Shown here piece by piece: positions 1-7,717 of a stretch of DNA of 37,833 bases; position 1 is the first letter of the stretch; every line of letters starts with the position of its first letter. The notes under the pieces are model-generated. The model made no database searches. It saw only the letters and a program-made list of their open reading frames with translations, and was not told the DNA's origin. Made by a program: the position numbers and the translations under genes. Source of the stretch: Gammaproteobacteria bacterium (lineage in GTDB: Bacteria > Pseudomonadota > Gammaproteobacteria > DSM-16500); the NCBI GenBank assembly GCA_013287085.1, contig JABDEM010000013.1, positions 1 to 37,833 on the forward strand, in the 5' to 3' direction.

Positions 1-308
1 TTATGAAAGTCGTCGATATAAAAACCCCAGGATCGGGCGAGGTAGATAAAAATAAATTTGAAAACTGCTCGCATCTCACTTCCCACGACCAAGTAAAACT
101 GGTTATTTGTGATCGTGAGGATTATGAATGGGCAAAAAATATCCTAGATAAATATCAATTACCCAAGCGCTGCGAAGTGCTCTTATCGCCAAGTTTTGGT
201 CAACAATCAGCCGGTCAATTGGCCGATTGGATCCTAGAAGATAAATTACCCGTCCGTTTGCAAATACAATTGCATAAATACTTGTGGGGAGATGTACCTG
301 GACGTTGA
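1..308 (+). CDS. queE: 7-carboxy-7-deazaguanine synthase, 3' part
   Basis: This is the C-terminal ~100 residues of QueE; the gene begins before the window and the reading frame runs on codons starting at base 3. QueE is a radical SAM enzyme that contracts 6-carboxytetrahydropterin to 7-carboxy-7-deazaguanine in queuosine/preQ0 synthesis. The part visible matches the family's C-terminal region: VDIKTPGSGE near the start, then HDQVKLVICDREDYEWAK, a SPSFGQ segment, and the ending LQIQLHKYLWGDVPGR. The CxxxCxxC iron-sulfur motif would lie upstream and cannot be seen. The TGA stop at 306-308 lies inside the -35 element of the following tRNA promoter. Identification rests on recalled family sequence and is firm; nothing looks broken in the visible part. 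Confidence 0.93.
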   Translation, partial: MKVVDIKTPGSGEVDKNKFENCSHLTSHDQVKLVICDREDYEWAKNILDKYQLPKRCEVLLSPSFGQQSAGQLADWILEDKLPVRLQIQLHKYLWGDVPGR

Positions 309-332
309 TATTTTCCAATAATACAGTATTAT
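305..332 (+). promoter_or_regulatory. Promoter of tRNA-Lys
   Basis: TTGATA (305-310) and TATTAT (327-332) are separated by 16 bp, close to the sigma-70 consensus. The downstream discriminator is C/T-rich, and the tRNA begins about 15 bp after the expected start of transcription. The -35 element overlaps the queE stop codon. Confidence 0.6.
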
Positions 333-354
333 AGCTCCTCTTATTTCCCTTCGG

Positions 355-427
355 GGGCCGTTAGCTCAGTCGGTAGAGCAGCAGGCTTTTAACCTGTTGG
401 TCCTGCGTTCGAATCGCAGACGGCCCA
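355..427 (+). tRNA. tRNA-Lys (UUU)
   Basis: A full cloverleaf can be drawn. The acceptor stem is 355-361 with 420-426, all seven pairs Watson-Crick. The D stem is GCTC (364-367) with GAGC (376-379). The anticodon stem is 381-385 with 393-397, including one G-U pair, and the anticodon TTT is at 388-390. The T arm is CTGCG, TTCGAAT, CGCAG at 403-419. The discriminator base is A427. The next bases are CTT, so the 3' CCA is not encoded and must be added by tRNA nucleotidyltransferase. Confidence 0.95.
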
Positions 428-491
428 CTTCTTCCCCCTCCTAGCTTTTTCAAGTTCTTATCATCTATTCATTTTTATTAAGGATATTTTT

Positions 492-833
492 ATGAAAGCC
501 CATGTGCTTTTTGATACACTTGCCTATGCAAACCGGTTAAAAGCAGCCGGCGTGACACCCAAAATTGCTGAAGTTCAAGCGGAGATGAATGCAGAAATGC
601 TAGCAAGCTTGTTTAATGATACAGTCGCGACTAAACACGATTTAGAGCAATTAGAATCGCGTTTAATGCACCAAATACAAGATGTGCGAACAGAGCTGGC
701 GCATCAGATTGGCTCTGTGCGGTCTGAAATGAAAGAAATGGAAATGCGATTAACCATACGTTTGGGTGGCATTACTTTAGGCGCAATTGCGTTTGTTACA
801 GCATTACCTTCCTTGCTACATTTGATTCATTAG
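492..833 (+). CDS. DUF1640-like coiled-coil membrane protein
   Basis: A 113-residue protein. Its N-terminal segment (FDTLAYANRLKAAGVTPKIAEVQAE) resembles the DUF1640/CCDC90-like family. A heptad-rich coiled coil follows at about residues 45-90 (ATKHDLEQLESRL, then further charged repeats), and the end is one hydrophobic membrane segment (about 92-111, LGGITLGAIAFVTALPSLL). Family members are tail-anchored coiled-coil proteins, often encoded singly or in multiple copies in bacteria, with no settled biochemical role. An AAGGA ribosome-binding site lies at 480-484, ahead of the ATG. The 3' end overlaps the convergent histidine-phosphatase gene by 4 bp. The family call is from pattern memory; the function is unknown. 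Confidence 0.75.
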   Translation: MKAHVLFDTLAYANRLKAAGVTPKIAEVQAEMNAEMLASLFNDTVATKHDLEQLESRLMHQIQDVRTELAHQIGSVRSEMKEMEMRLTIRLGGITLGAIAFVTALPSLLHLIH

Positions 834-1531
834 CGTTTGCTAAGCTCGTTAACCCCATTAATAAGATTATTTAATATTTCCCAGTTTTCCCCAATCTTGG
901 TATTAATCGTATAGGGAGGGTTAGGGATAGGATTAAGTACTGCAGTAGGATTGAAGCGTATATCGTAGATTTTTTGATAATCCGAATCGAGCCAAGGATC
1001 CAATGTTTGAGTAACGCCTAAGGCTTTTGTTAGTGTATTAATATTTGTATTATTCCAGCAAATCACAATGATTTTTCCGTCGAATTTCGGATCAGTTAAT
1101 AGTAGTTTAGCCATTTGCTCAGGTTGTTCAGAGGTCAGTGGATGGAAAATAGAATAATCTTTATCAGGATGTTCAATGGCGAGCATATTCGATAAAGGTG
1201 AAACAGTTTGTAATTCGCGAATGGTATAGGATTTCGCCGGGTTTTTTGACAGCGGACCAGGATCAGTTGCAACAATAATATCCGGTTCCCCTAAAAAATA
1301 TTCTTGGTAATGGTTTTTGAAAAAACTGGCAATGGCAGTCGAGCGTGCCATGCCCTTTGCTGATAATGAAGAGCCATTATTTTTCTGAATCAATTTTTCC
1401 GCGTGCCGCAAAATAATGACTTCTTTAGGTTGAAAAGCTTCTGCGTTAGGGGCTAATGACATTAAAATGGACAAAAAAAGAGCATACTTTGTATAAGTAT
1501 TTGATTTTAATAAGTTTATTTTTTCTAACAT
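830..1531 (-). CDS. Exported histidine-phosphatase-like protein
   Basis: A 233-residue protein. A signal peptide spans roughly residues 1-32 (hydrophobic YALFLSILMSLAP, likely cleavage after NAEA). The phosphatase RHG signature follows as ILRHAEK at about 41-46, with the catalytic His at 43. The superfamily (phosphoglycerate mutase/histidine acid phosphatase fold) forms a phospho-histidine and normally uses a second His in a GHSNT-like motif near the C-terminus. The corresponding segment here reads VICWNNTNINTL and has no His, so activity may be altered or lost. The start codon (1529-1531) abuts a PmrA-like box read on the other strand, and the AAGGA ribosome-binding site lies inside that box. 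The substrate is unknown; a periplasmic or secreted location is inferred from the signal peptide. Confidence 0.75.
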   Translation of the reverse strand: MLEKINLLKSNTYTKYALFLSILMSLAPNAEAFQPKEVIILRHAEKLIQKNNGSSLSAKGMARSTAIASFFKNHYQEYFLGEPDIIVATDPGPLSKNPAKSYTIRELQTVSPLSNMLAIEHPDKDYSIFHPLTSEQPEQMAKLLLTDPKFDGKIIVICWNNTNINTLTKALGVTQTLDPWLDSDYQKIYDIRFNPTAVLNPIPNPPYTINTKIGENWEILNNLINGVNELSKR

Positions 1532-1563
1532 TTAAGATTTCCTTAAGGTTGGTCTATTAAAAT
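1531..1563 (+). promoter_or_regulatory. PmrA-like box and -10 upstream of the membrane protein gene
   Basis: The tandem half-sites are TTTAAG (1531-1536) and CTTAAG (1542-1547), 11 bp apart, within the two 9-mers TTTAAGATT and CTTAAGGTT separated by TC. A -10-like TAAAAT is at 1558-1563, seven bases after the end of the 20-bp box. The same geometry recurs at four other sites in this window. The PmrA assignment is by resemblance to the known YTTAAK-N5-YTTAAK pattern. Confidence 0.65.
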
Positions 1564-1598
1564 AGTATCAATGTTTAATCATAACATGAGGTGTGCGG

Positions 1599-2864
1599 AT
1601 GGGTAGTAGTGCAGCAATGCTAGGCGAATTTAAAAGCGAACCACGAGTCGCTGAAGCAACTACTTTAGTGGATTTTGAAATCAAAAAGGAAATAGCCAAT
1701 AAAATTCGCGCGCTTAAAGTAAAAATTGGAATGGATTCTGAAGTAAAAGAGAAACAGGTGATTACTTTGGATAAGATGTACGAAGAATTACAATTTTGTT
1801 CTAAGTATCTTACTCATGAACTTAAAGAGCCGCTTTCTCAGGAAGAGCTTGTAACCTTGGATAATTATAAACTGGCATTGATGAATGGTTTTCAAGAGTT
1901 TCTAAAAAATAGATATAAAAATATAATAATTGAAAATCCTGCACCCAATAAAGAGCCAACCGAGAAATTTACTTGGTCATTGGCAAATTGTACGAAAATT
2001 CTAGGTACCTTGGTCCCAGATAACGTGCTTAATGGTTTTGCTATTATGACTGGGATGTCGATATTTATTCTTGAATATTTCCATTATTTTATCCCTTATC
2101 AGGTTTTTGTAGAGCTGCTTTTAGTTGAAATTGTTTTTGGAATAGCCATGGTAGGGAAATTTGCGCTTGCAGCATGGAAAATTGATATTGAGTCTCCCGT
2201 ATCAGAATTGGTTAAAACAAAAGAAAATCAATTGAAAGCAATTAATCAGATTAATTCATTATTGATAGAACAACCTTCACTGCAAGATTCTATTTCGTCA
2301 AAAGAATTTCAAGCCTATGTAAAAATTGCTTGTTTGATGAATGATAAAATTAAAGATACTAATCTTGAAATACAAACAGAGAGTGGTAACCGAAAAATAT
2401 TTAGGTATGTAATGACAGCATTACATGTTTTGGCCCACGCAGCTAAACAATTTCCTACCATTTCTACTATTCTCCTAACCATGAAAGTTATTTCTGTAGC
2501 GGTAGCGCCTTTTAGTCCCATTGGGATTGGGATTCTTATTTTTCTAGCTTGGTGGAGTGCGGCAGAACTTATAAAAAAAGGTGAAGGAATAAAACAAATA
2601 TTCATGGCTAACATCAATAAAAATAATCAAGTGAAAAGCGAGCTTGATGCATTCCAGAATAAAGGTCAGGAACTTGCAATTATTCAAAGCCGAAAGCAAG
2701 CATCTAAGTTTGTATATTCGGGAGCTGAACGCTGCAGACCTATTGCTAAAGAAATTAAAAAACATTGGAAAACCCATCGTACAATGGTCCCTACTAGTAT
2801 ATGGAAACGAAAACTCTATAAACCTCTCCTAGTCAGCAAACCAAGACCTCAACATTCCCCATAA
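1599..2864 (+). CDS. Unrecognised membrane protein, candidate effector
   Basis: I do not recognise this 421-residue protein. The start is set at ATG 1599 because GAGG at 1588-1591 lies seven bases upstream; an in-frame GTG two codons earlier is less well placed. About 140 residues of charged helix come first, then a hydrophobic hairpin (about 145-195), a central helical region, and a second hairpin (about 284-325, ending in FLAWWSAAELI). The C-terminal tail is basic (KKHWKTHRT, WKRKLYKPLL) and proline-containing. Helical cytosolic segments around paired membrane hairpins, together with the PmrA-like box upstream, fit a type IV secretion effector acting on host membranes. That is inference; an ordinary inner-membrane protein is equally possible from the protein alone. 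Its stop codon lies next to the clpB promoter. Confidence 0.7.
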   Translation: MGSSAAMLGEFKSEPRVAEATTLVDFEIKKEIANKIRALKVKIGMDSEVKEKQVITLDKMYEELQFCSKYLTHELKEPLSQEELVTLDNYKLALMNGFQEFLKNRYKNIIIENPAPNKEPTEKFTWSLANCTKILGTLVPDNVLNGFAIMTGMSIFILEYFHYFIPYQVFVELLLVEIVFGIAMVGKFALAAWKIDIESPVSELVKTKENQLKAINQINSLLIEQPSLQDSISSKEFQAYVKIACLMNDKIKDTNLEIQTESGNRKIFRYVMTALHVLAHAAKQFPTISTILLTMKVISVAVAPFSPIGIGILIFLAWWSAAELIKKGEGIKQIFMANINKNNQVKSELDAFQNKGQELAIIQSRKQASKFVYSGAERCRPIAKEIKKHWKTHRTMVPTSIWKRKLYKPLLVSKPRPQHSP

Positions 2865-2866
2865 CC

Positions 2867-2896
2867 CTTGAACTTTCCCTCCATCGCCCCTATCTT
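2867..2896 (+). promoter_or_regulatory. Sigma-32-like heat-shock promoter of clpB
   Basis: CTTGAA (2867-2872) is preceded by CC, then 14 bases lead to CCCCTATCT (2887-2895). This matches the heat-shock sigma factor consensus CCCTTGAA with a 13-17 bp spacer before CCCCATNT. The site lies 40 bp upstream of the clpB start and controls a chaperone operon, which supports the call. Confidence 0.75.
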
Positions 2897-2934
2897 AAGG
2901 TAATACTCTTCTATTATTTGAGGACATTGCCTTC

Positions 2935-5526
2935 ATGCGTATGGATAAACTCACCAGTAAGTTCCAAGCCGCGCTCTCCGATGCCCAATCTATGGCTTTA
3001 GGGCGTGATCACGCGATGATTGAGCCGGTACACGTTATGAAGGCCTTATTGGATCAAGAGGGCGGTAGTATTCGATCTATTTTGACCAAGGCTAATATTA
3101 ATATTGCCAATCTTCGTACTCAGCTAGATAGCGCGATTAATCGTTTGCCTCAAGTTGAGGGAGCCGGGGGTGAGGTTCATGTTTCTAATGAGCTTAGTAA
3201 AATTTTGAACTTAACTGATAAAATTGCACAAAAAAGAAAAGATGAATATATTTCTAGTGAATTATTTTTATTAGCTGCTACTGAAGAATCTGGGACCCTC
3301 GGTGAAATCTTAAGAAAAGTAGGGGTGACCAAGGCAGTGATAGAAAAAGCCATTGATGAAGAGCGCGGGGGGCAAAGTGTTAATGATCCTAATGCAGAGG
3401 ATCAGCGTCGAGCTTTAGAAAAATATACGATTGATTTAACTGCGCGAGCAGAGCAAGGAAAATTGGATCCGGTTATTGGACGCGATGCCGAAATTCGTCG
3501 TACGATTCAAGTTTTATTACGCCGCACTAAAAATAATCCTGTTTTGATTGGCGAACCGGGTGTTGGTAAAACGGCTATTGTTGAAGGCTTAGCGCAACGG
3601 ATTATTAACGGCGAAGTGCCGGAAGGTTTACGTGACAAAAGATTATTAGCCCTAGATTTAGGCGCATTAATTGCGGGTGCAAAATTTCGCGGTGAATTTG
3701 AAGAGCGTCTTAAAGCAGTGCTAAATGAACTTTCCAAAAATCCAGGCCAAGTGATTTTATTTATTGATGAGATACACAATCTGGTAGGTGCTGGAAAAGC
3801 CGAAGGCTCAATGGATGCTGGAAATATGTTAAAACCAGCTCTTGCGCGAGGTGAATTACATTGCGTAGGTGCAACGACTTTAGATGAATACCGAAAATAT
3901 ATAGAAAAAGATGCAGCTCTCGAAAGACGTTTCCAAAGAGTTTTAGTTGAAGAACCCTCAGTTGAAGATACGATTGCGATTTTACGGGGATTAAAAGAAC
4001 GTTACGAATTACATCACGGTGTTGAAATTACGGATTCAGCAATTGTAGCTGCTGCAACTTTATCGCATCGATATATTACTGATCGTCAACTTCCCGATAA
4101 GGCTATCGATTTAATTGATGAAGCGGGCAGTAATATTCGAATGGAAATTGATTCTAAACCAGAAGAGTTAGAACAATTGGATCGCCGTATTATTCAATTA
4201 AAAATAGAACGTGAAGCCTTAAAAAAAGATAAAGATGAAGCCACCAAAAAACGTTTAGAAAAAATTGAAGCGGATTTAAAAAAACTAGAAACAGAAAATA
4301 ATAAATTAGACGAAATTTGGAAATCGGAAAAATCGGCTTTGCAAGGCGCACAGACCATTAAAACCGAATTAGAACGCGCGCGTTTAGAATTAGAAACAGC
4401 AAAGCGTGCGGCGGATTTAACGCATATGGCTGAATTGCAGTATGGACGTATTCCAGAGCTCGAAAAAAAATTAGCGGAAGCCCTCCAAGCAGAACAAAAA
4501 ACCACGCAGTTAGTCAGAAGCAAAGTTACTGAAGAAGAAATTGCGGAAGTCGTTTCAAAATGGACCCACATTCCAGTTTCAAAAATGCTAGAAAGCGAAA
4601 AAGCAAAAATGTTGCATATGGAAGATGCGCTGCATAAACGCATCATTGGCCAAAGCCAAGCGGTCACCGCAGTTTGTAATGCCATACGCCGCTCACGCGC
4701 AGGATTATCAGATCCAAATCGCCCCATTGGATCTTTTTTATTTTTAGGGCCAACGGGTGTGGGTAAAACAGAATTATGTAAAGCGCTTGCTGCATTTTTA
4801 TTTGATTCAGAAGATGCGATGGTCAGAATTGATATGTCTGAATTTATGGAAAAACATTCGGTCGCAAGATTAGTGGGCGCGCCTCCGGGATATGTAGGCT
4901 ATGAAGAAGGAGGTTATCTCACTGAGTTAGTGCGTCGTAAGCCTTATTCAGTGGTATTACTTGATGAAATAGAAAAAGCGCATCACGATGTATTTAATAT
5001 TTTATTACAAGTATTAGATGATGGGCGTTTGACGGACAGTCATGGTCGTACAGTTGATTTTAAAAATACGGTTATTGTCATGACATCCAATTTAGGCTCG
5101 GATCTCATTCAAGAGGTTGCCAGTAAAGACGGCACTTATGCCGATATGAAAAAAGCCGTACTAAATGTGGTCAGTCAGCATTTTAGACCCGAGTTTTTAA
5201 ACCGTATTGATGAGACCGTAGTGTTCCATCCTTTGGATCAAGAACAAACCCAAAAAATTGCAGAAATTCAATTAGATAGCTTACGAAAACGCCTTGCAGA
5301 GCGTGATTATACGCTGTCTATTACCAAAGAAGCATTAGAGTTTTTGGCGGCCGCGGGTTATGATCCAGTATATGGAGCAAGGCCTTTGAAACGGGCCATA
5401 CAACAACATATTGAAAACCCATTAGCCCAAGATATTTTATCGGGCAAGTTTATTCCGGGTGATATAATACGAATATCAGAAGAAAAAGGTCGAATAGTTT
5501 TTTCTAAATTAACAGCAACAGCTTAA
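2935..5526 (+). CDS. clpB: ATP-dependent disaggregase ClpB
   Basis: An 863-residue Hsp100 protein of normal full length. It unfolds and extracts polypeptides from aggregates in the cytoplasm together with the DnaK system. Order of domains: N-terminal Clp repeat domain ([18 protein letters not shown] onward, 1-150), first AAA module with Walker A GEPGVGKT at about 206-213 and Walker [11 protein letters not shown], the long coiled-coil middle domain (about 410-525) that contacts DnaK, and a second AAA module with Walker A GPTGVGKT at about 605-612, then sensor residues and a C-terminal domain ([11 protein letters not shown]). The start matches the family, and GAGGA at 2920-2924 serves as a ribosome-binding site. 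It is the first gene of a four-gene operon with usp, cbpA and cbpM, behind a sigma-32-like promoter. Confidence 0.98.
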   Translation: MRMDKLTSKFQAALSDAQSMALGRDHAMIEPVHVMKALLDQEGGSIRSILTKANINIANLRTQLDSAINRLPQVEGAGGEVHVSNELSKILNLTDKIAQKRKDEYISSELFLLAATEESGTLGEILRKVGVTKAVIEKAIDEERGGQSVNDPNAEDQRRALEKYTIDLTARAEQGKLDPVIGRDAEIRRTIQVLLRRTKNNPVLIGEPGVGKTAIVEGLAQRIINGEVPEGLRDKRLLALDLGALIAGAKFRGEFEERLKAVLNELSKNPGQVILFIDEIHNLVGAGKAEGSMDAGNMLKPALARGELHCVGATTLDEYRKYIEKDAALERRFQRVLVEEPSVEDTIAILRGLKERYELHHGVEITDSAIVAAATLSHRYITDRQLPDKAIDLIDEAGSNIRMEIDSKPEELEQLDRRIIQLKIEREALKKDKDEATKKRLEKIEADLKKLETENNKLDEIWKSEKSALQGAQTIKTELERARLELETAKRAADLTHMAELQYGRIPELEKKLAEALQAEQKTTQLVRSKVTEEEIAEVVSKWTHIPVSKMLESEKAKMLHMEDALHKRIIGQSQAVTAVCNAIRRSRAGLSDPNRPIGSFLFLGPTGVGKTELCKALAAFLFDSEDAMVRIDMSEFMEKHSVARLVGAPPGYVGYEEGGYLTELVRRKPYSVVLLDEIEKAHHDVFNILLQVLDDGRLTDSHGRTVDFKNTVIVMTSNLGSDLIQEVASKDGTYADMKKAVLNVVSQHFRPEFLNRIDETVVFHPLDQEQTQKIAEIQLDSLRKRLAERDYTLSITKEALEFLAAAGYDPVYGARPLKRAIQQHIENPLAQDILSGKFIPGDIIRISEEKGRIVFSKLTATA

Positions 5527-5540
5527 AAAGGAATTTCAAC

Positions 5541-5963
5541 ATGTATAAAAACATATTATTCGCAACGGATTTGTCTCAAGAAACCGAATACTTAATTAAA
5601 AAAGTTCATGGCATGCGCGGATACACCGGCGCAAAATTAAATTTAATTCACGTTGTTGAGCCATTACCTGGTTATAGTTATGCATATTTAGGCATTGAAG
5701 ATATTGAAGGACAATTGATTCAAGAATCTCATGATGCTTTAGCCAAATTAGGTGAACAATTAAATGTTCCAGCCGATGCGCAATGGGTTGAAGTGGGCCC
5801 TACTAAAACCAAAATCTTACAATTAGCCGCAAAAATTAATGCGGATCTTGTTATGTGCGGAAGCCATGGCCGCCATGGTTTGTCTTTACTGCTAGGCTCT
5901 ACCGCAAACTCAGTTCTGCATGGCGCAAAATGTGATGTTTTAATGGTGCGATTACCTGAATAA
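5541..5963 (+). CDS. Universal stress protein (UspA family)
   Basis: A 140-residue single Usp domain. It starts with the family's first strand [12 protein letters not shown] and has [12 protein letters not shown] as the second strand. Near the end are [25 protein letters not shown] and the final strand CDVLMVRL; the GSHGRHG...GS loop is the nucleotide-binding signature in ATP-binding members. Usp proteins are cytoplasmic stress-survival factors whose molecular action is poorly defined. The gene begins 14 bp after the clpB stop, and its TAA overlaps the cbpA ATG by one base (TAATG), so it is probably co-transcribed from the heat-shock promoter and translationally coupled to cbpA. A Usp gene between clpB and cbpA suggests a shared stress role. 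Confidence 0.93.
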   Translation: MYKNILFATDLSQETEYLIKKVHGMRGYTGAKLNLIHVVEPLPGYSYAYLGIEDIEGQLIQESHDALAKLGEQLNVPADAQWVEVGPTKTKILQLAAKINADLVMCGSHGRHGLSLLLGSTANSVLHGAKCDVLMVRLPE

Positions 5964-6871
5964 TGCAATACAAAGACTATTATAAAGTATTAGGTGTGGC
6001 GCGCGATGCTTCCGATGAAGACATTAAGCGCGCTTATCGAAAGCTAGCTCGAAAATATCATCCAGATGTGAGCAAAGAAGCGAACGCCGAAGAACAATTC
6101 AAACAAGTACAAGAAGCTTATGAAGCGTTAAAACCTGAAAATCGCGCTAAGTACGATCAATTAGGCAGCCACTGGAAAGAAGGCCAAGATTTTCGTCCGC
6201 CACCGAATTGGCAAGGTTTTGGTGGCGGCGAAGACATGGGCGATTTCAGTGATTTCTTCGCCAATATTTTTGGCGGCGGGGGTCAACAACATCAGCGACG
6301 AGGTGGTGGCTTTAGGCGCGGCGGTTTCGAACAACCCGGGCGCGATCAACATGCAAAAATTGGTATTAGTTTAGAAGAAGCCTACGGTGGCGGTCCTAAA
6401 AATATTCAATTACAAATGGGACATGAAACCCGAACGTTAAAAATTAATATTCCCGCAGGAATTACTTCAGGACAACAATTACGTTTAGCAAAACAAGGCG
6501 GCCCCGGAATGGGAAATGCCCCTGCCGGTGATTTATATTTAGAAATAGAAATTCAACCGCATAGAATTTTTACGCTACAAAATAAAGATATTTATCTCAC
6601 TTTACCGATTGCACCATGGGAAGCAGTATTAGGAGCTAAAGTCGCAATCCCAACTTTAGGGGGTGCGGTTGATATGAAAATTGCGCCGAATTCTCAAGCC
6701 GGACAAAAGTTACGTTTAAAAGGCAGAGGAATGCCTGGAAAACCAGCAGCAGGTGATCAATATGTTTTATTACAAATTGTAGTGCCCAGTAGTTCTACCC
6801 CAGAACAACAAGCACTTTACGAAAAACTAGCAGGAGTTTCGCAGTTTGATCCAAGAAAAGGAATATTCTAA
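5963..6871 (+). CDS. cbpA: Curved DNA-binding protein/DnaJ-like co-chaperone CbpA
   Basis: A 302-residue class B J-domain protein. The J domain occupies residues 1-70 with the HPD motif ([11 protein letters not shown]) that stimulates DnaK ATPase. A Gly/Phe-rich linker follows (about 80-125), then two beta-rich substrate-binding domains (DnaJ C-terminal type) to the end. There is no CxxCxGxG zinc centre, which separates CbpA from DnaJ. In E. coli CbpA is a DnaK co-chaperone that also binds DNA non-specifically and is inhibited by CbpM. Here cbpM follows directly, with a one-base overlap (TAATG at 6869-6873). Position downstream of clpB suggests that both supply the DnaK-ClpB disaggregation system. 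Confidence 0.95.
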   Translation: MQYKDYYKVLGVARDASDEDIKRAYRKLARKYHPDVSKEANAEEQFKQVQEAYEALKPENRAKYDQLGSHWKEGQDFRPPPNWQGFGGGEDMGDFSDFFANIFGGGGQQHQRRGGGFRRGGFEQPGRDQHAKIGISLEEAYGGGPKNIQLQMGHETRTLKINIPAGITSGQQLRLAKQGGPGMGNAPAGDLYLEIEIQPHRIFTLQNKDIYLTLPIAPWEAVLGAKVAIPTLGGAVDMKIAPNSQAGQKLRLKGRGMPGKPAAGDQYVLLQIVVPSSSTPEQQALYEKLAGVSQFDPRKGIF

Positions 6872-7176
6872 TGCCCAAACAGCAAAAACCTATGGTAGTG
6901 ATTACCATCAGCACAGAAGAAATCCGCGAGTTAACGTTAGATGAACTTTGTTCAGCGTGTGAGGTAACTCCTGATTTTGTAGCTGATGTGATCGAGCAAG
7001 GTGTGATTGAGCCGCTTCCTGATCTTCGTTTTAATGAAGAAGCCTTACGTAAAGTGCGTACTGTGTTACGTCTGCAACAAGATCTCGAAGTCAACTTGCC
7101 CGGTGCTGCGCTTATTATTGATTTAATGGATGAGCTTGAGCGGTTGCGTAAGCAGTTAGAGATTTTGCAGCGGTAG
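6871..7176 (+). CDS. cbpM: CbpA modulator CbpM
   Basis: A 101-residue protein of the MerR-like/CbpM family. Features are a short N-terminal strand (VVITISTEEIRELT), the helical LDELCSACEVTPDFVADVIEQGVIEP segment, LRFNEEALRKVRTVLRLQQDLEVNLPGAALIIDL, and a C-terminal amphipathic helix LMDELERLRKQLEIL. CbpM binds the J domain of CbpA and blocks its co-chaperone and DNA-binding activities. The start codon overlaps the cbpA stop, the standard arrangement for this pair. It is the last gene of the clpB operon, 25 bp ahead of an exported protein gene that might also be read through. The length is normal. Confidence 0.93.
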   Translation: MPKQQKPMVVITISTEEIRELTLDELCSACEVTPDFVADVIEQGVIEPLPDLRFNEEALRKVRTVLRLQQDLEVNLPGAALIIDLMDELERLRKQLEILQR

Positions 7177-7201
7177 CCTATTTTTATTGTGAGAGAAAAA
7201 T

Positions 7202-7642
7202 ATGATCAGAATATTAATTACTTTTACTTTATTTTTTATTAGCTGTTGTAGTTATGCAATTCCAGCGGACTGGAAATATAATCATCTAGGCGTTCCTACA
7301 ACCGAACACAATTCAAATGAACTTTACGATAAGCAATACAAATACTACACATGGGGATATGATCAAAGCGAATTTAATATTCAAATGCATCGCTTCGATA
7401 AAGATGCTCCTTTTCCTGAGATAATAAAAAAATATCCTCACGTTGCTTTTTTAGTACCTAACCTTAAAAAAGCCATCAAAGGTCGTGATGTCATATGGGG
7501 CCCTGTAGAGTCTAAACCTGGTATTTATGTTGCCATGATTAAAGATCCAGCCACAGGGATGCCTGTTGAGTTGCTTCAATCAAAATTAACAAAAAAAGGC
7601 ATGATGGAATTGCATAAGAAACTTATAAAAAAGAGTGACTAA
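7202..7642 (+). CDS. Exported VOC/glyoxalase-like protein
   Basis: A 146-residue protein with an N-terminal signal peptide (IRILITFTLFFISCCSYA, likely cleavage before IPADW). The mature part resembles a single vicinal-oxygen-chelate fold: YNHLGVPT at the start, HVAFLVPNLKKAIKG in the middle, VIWGPVESKPGIYVAMIKDPATGMPVELLQ near the end. His in HLGV and HVAF and Glu in VELLQ sit where VOC proteins bind metal. VOC enzymes include glyoxalases and dioxygenases and usually act in the cytoplasm, so export is unusual. The substrate cannot be inferred. GAGAG precedes the start. It lies 25 bp after cbpM and converges with the next gene. The family call is moderate. Confidence 0.6.
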   Translation: MIRILITFTLFFISCCSYAIPADWKYNHLGVPTTEHNSNELYDKQYKYYTWGYDQSEFNIQMHRFDKDAPFPEIIKKYPHVAFLVPNLKKAIKGRDVIWGPVESKPGIYVAMIKDPATGMPVELLQSKLTKKGMMELHKKLIKKSD

Positions 7643-7717
7643 GAAATACCTCCTTCTCTTCCCATATAAACCCCAACTCTGTCTCCCCGCACTTTAATAG
7701 GCTCAAAAATCAAATCA

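Noticed and set aside
2892..2900. CTTAAGG upstream of clpB as a further PmrA-like box
   Set aside because: Only one half-site is present; 11 bp upstream there is no second YTTAAK, and the region is better explained by a sigma-32-like promoter.
4194..4727. 177-codon open frame on the minus strand inside clpB
   Set aside because: It lies opposite an intact, highly conserved clpB coding region, has no ribosome-binding site and its product looks like reverse-strand translation.
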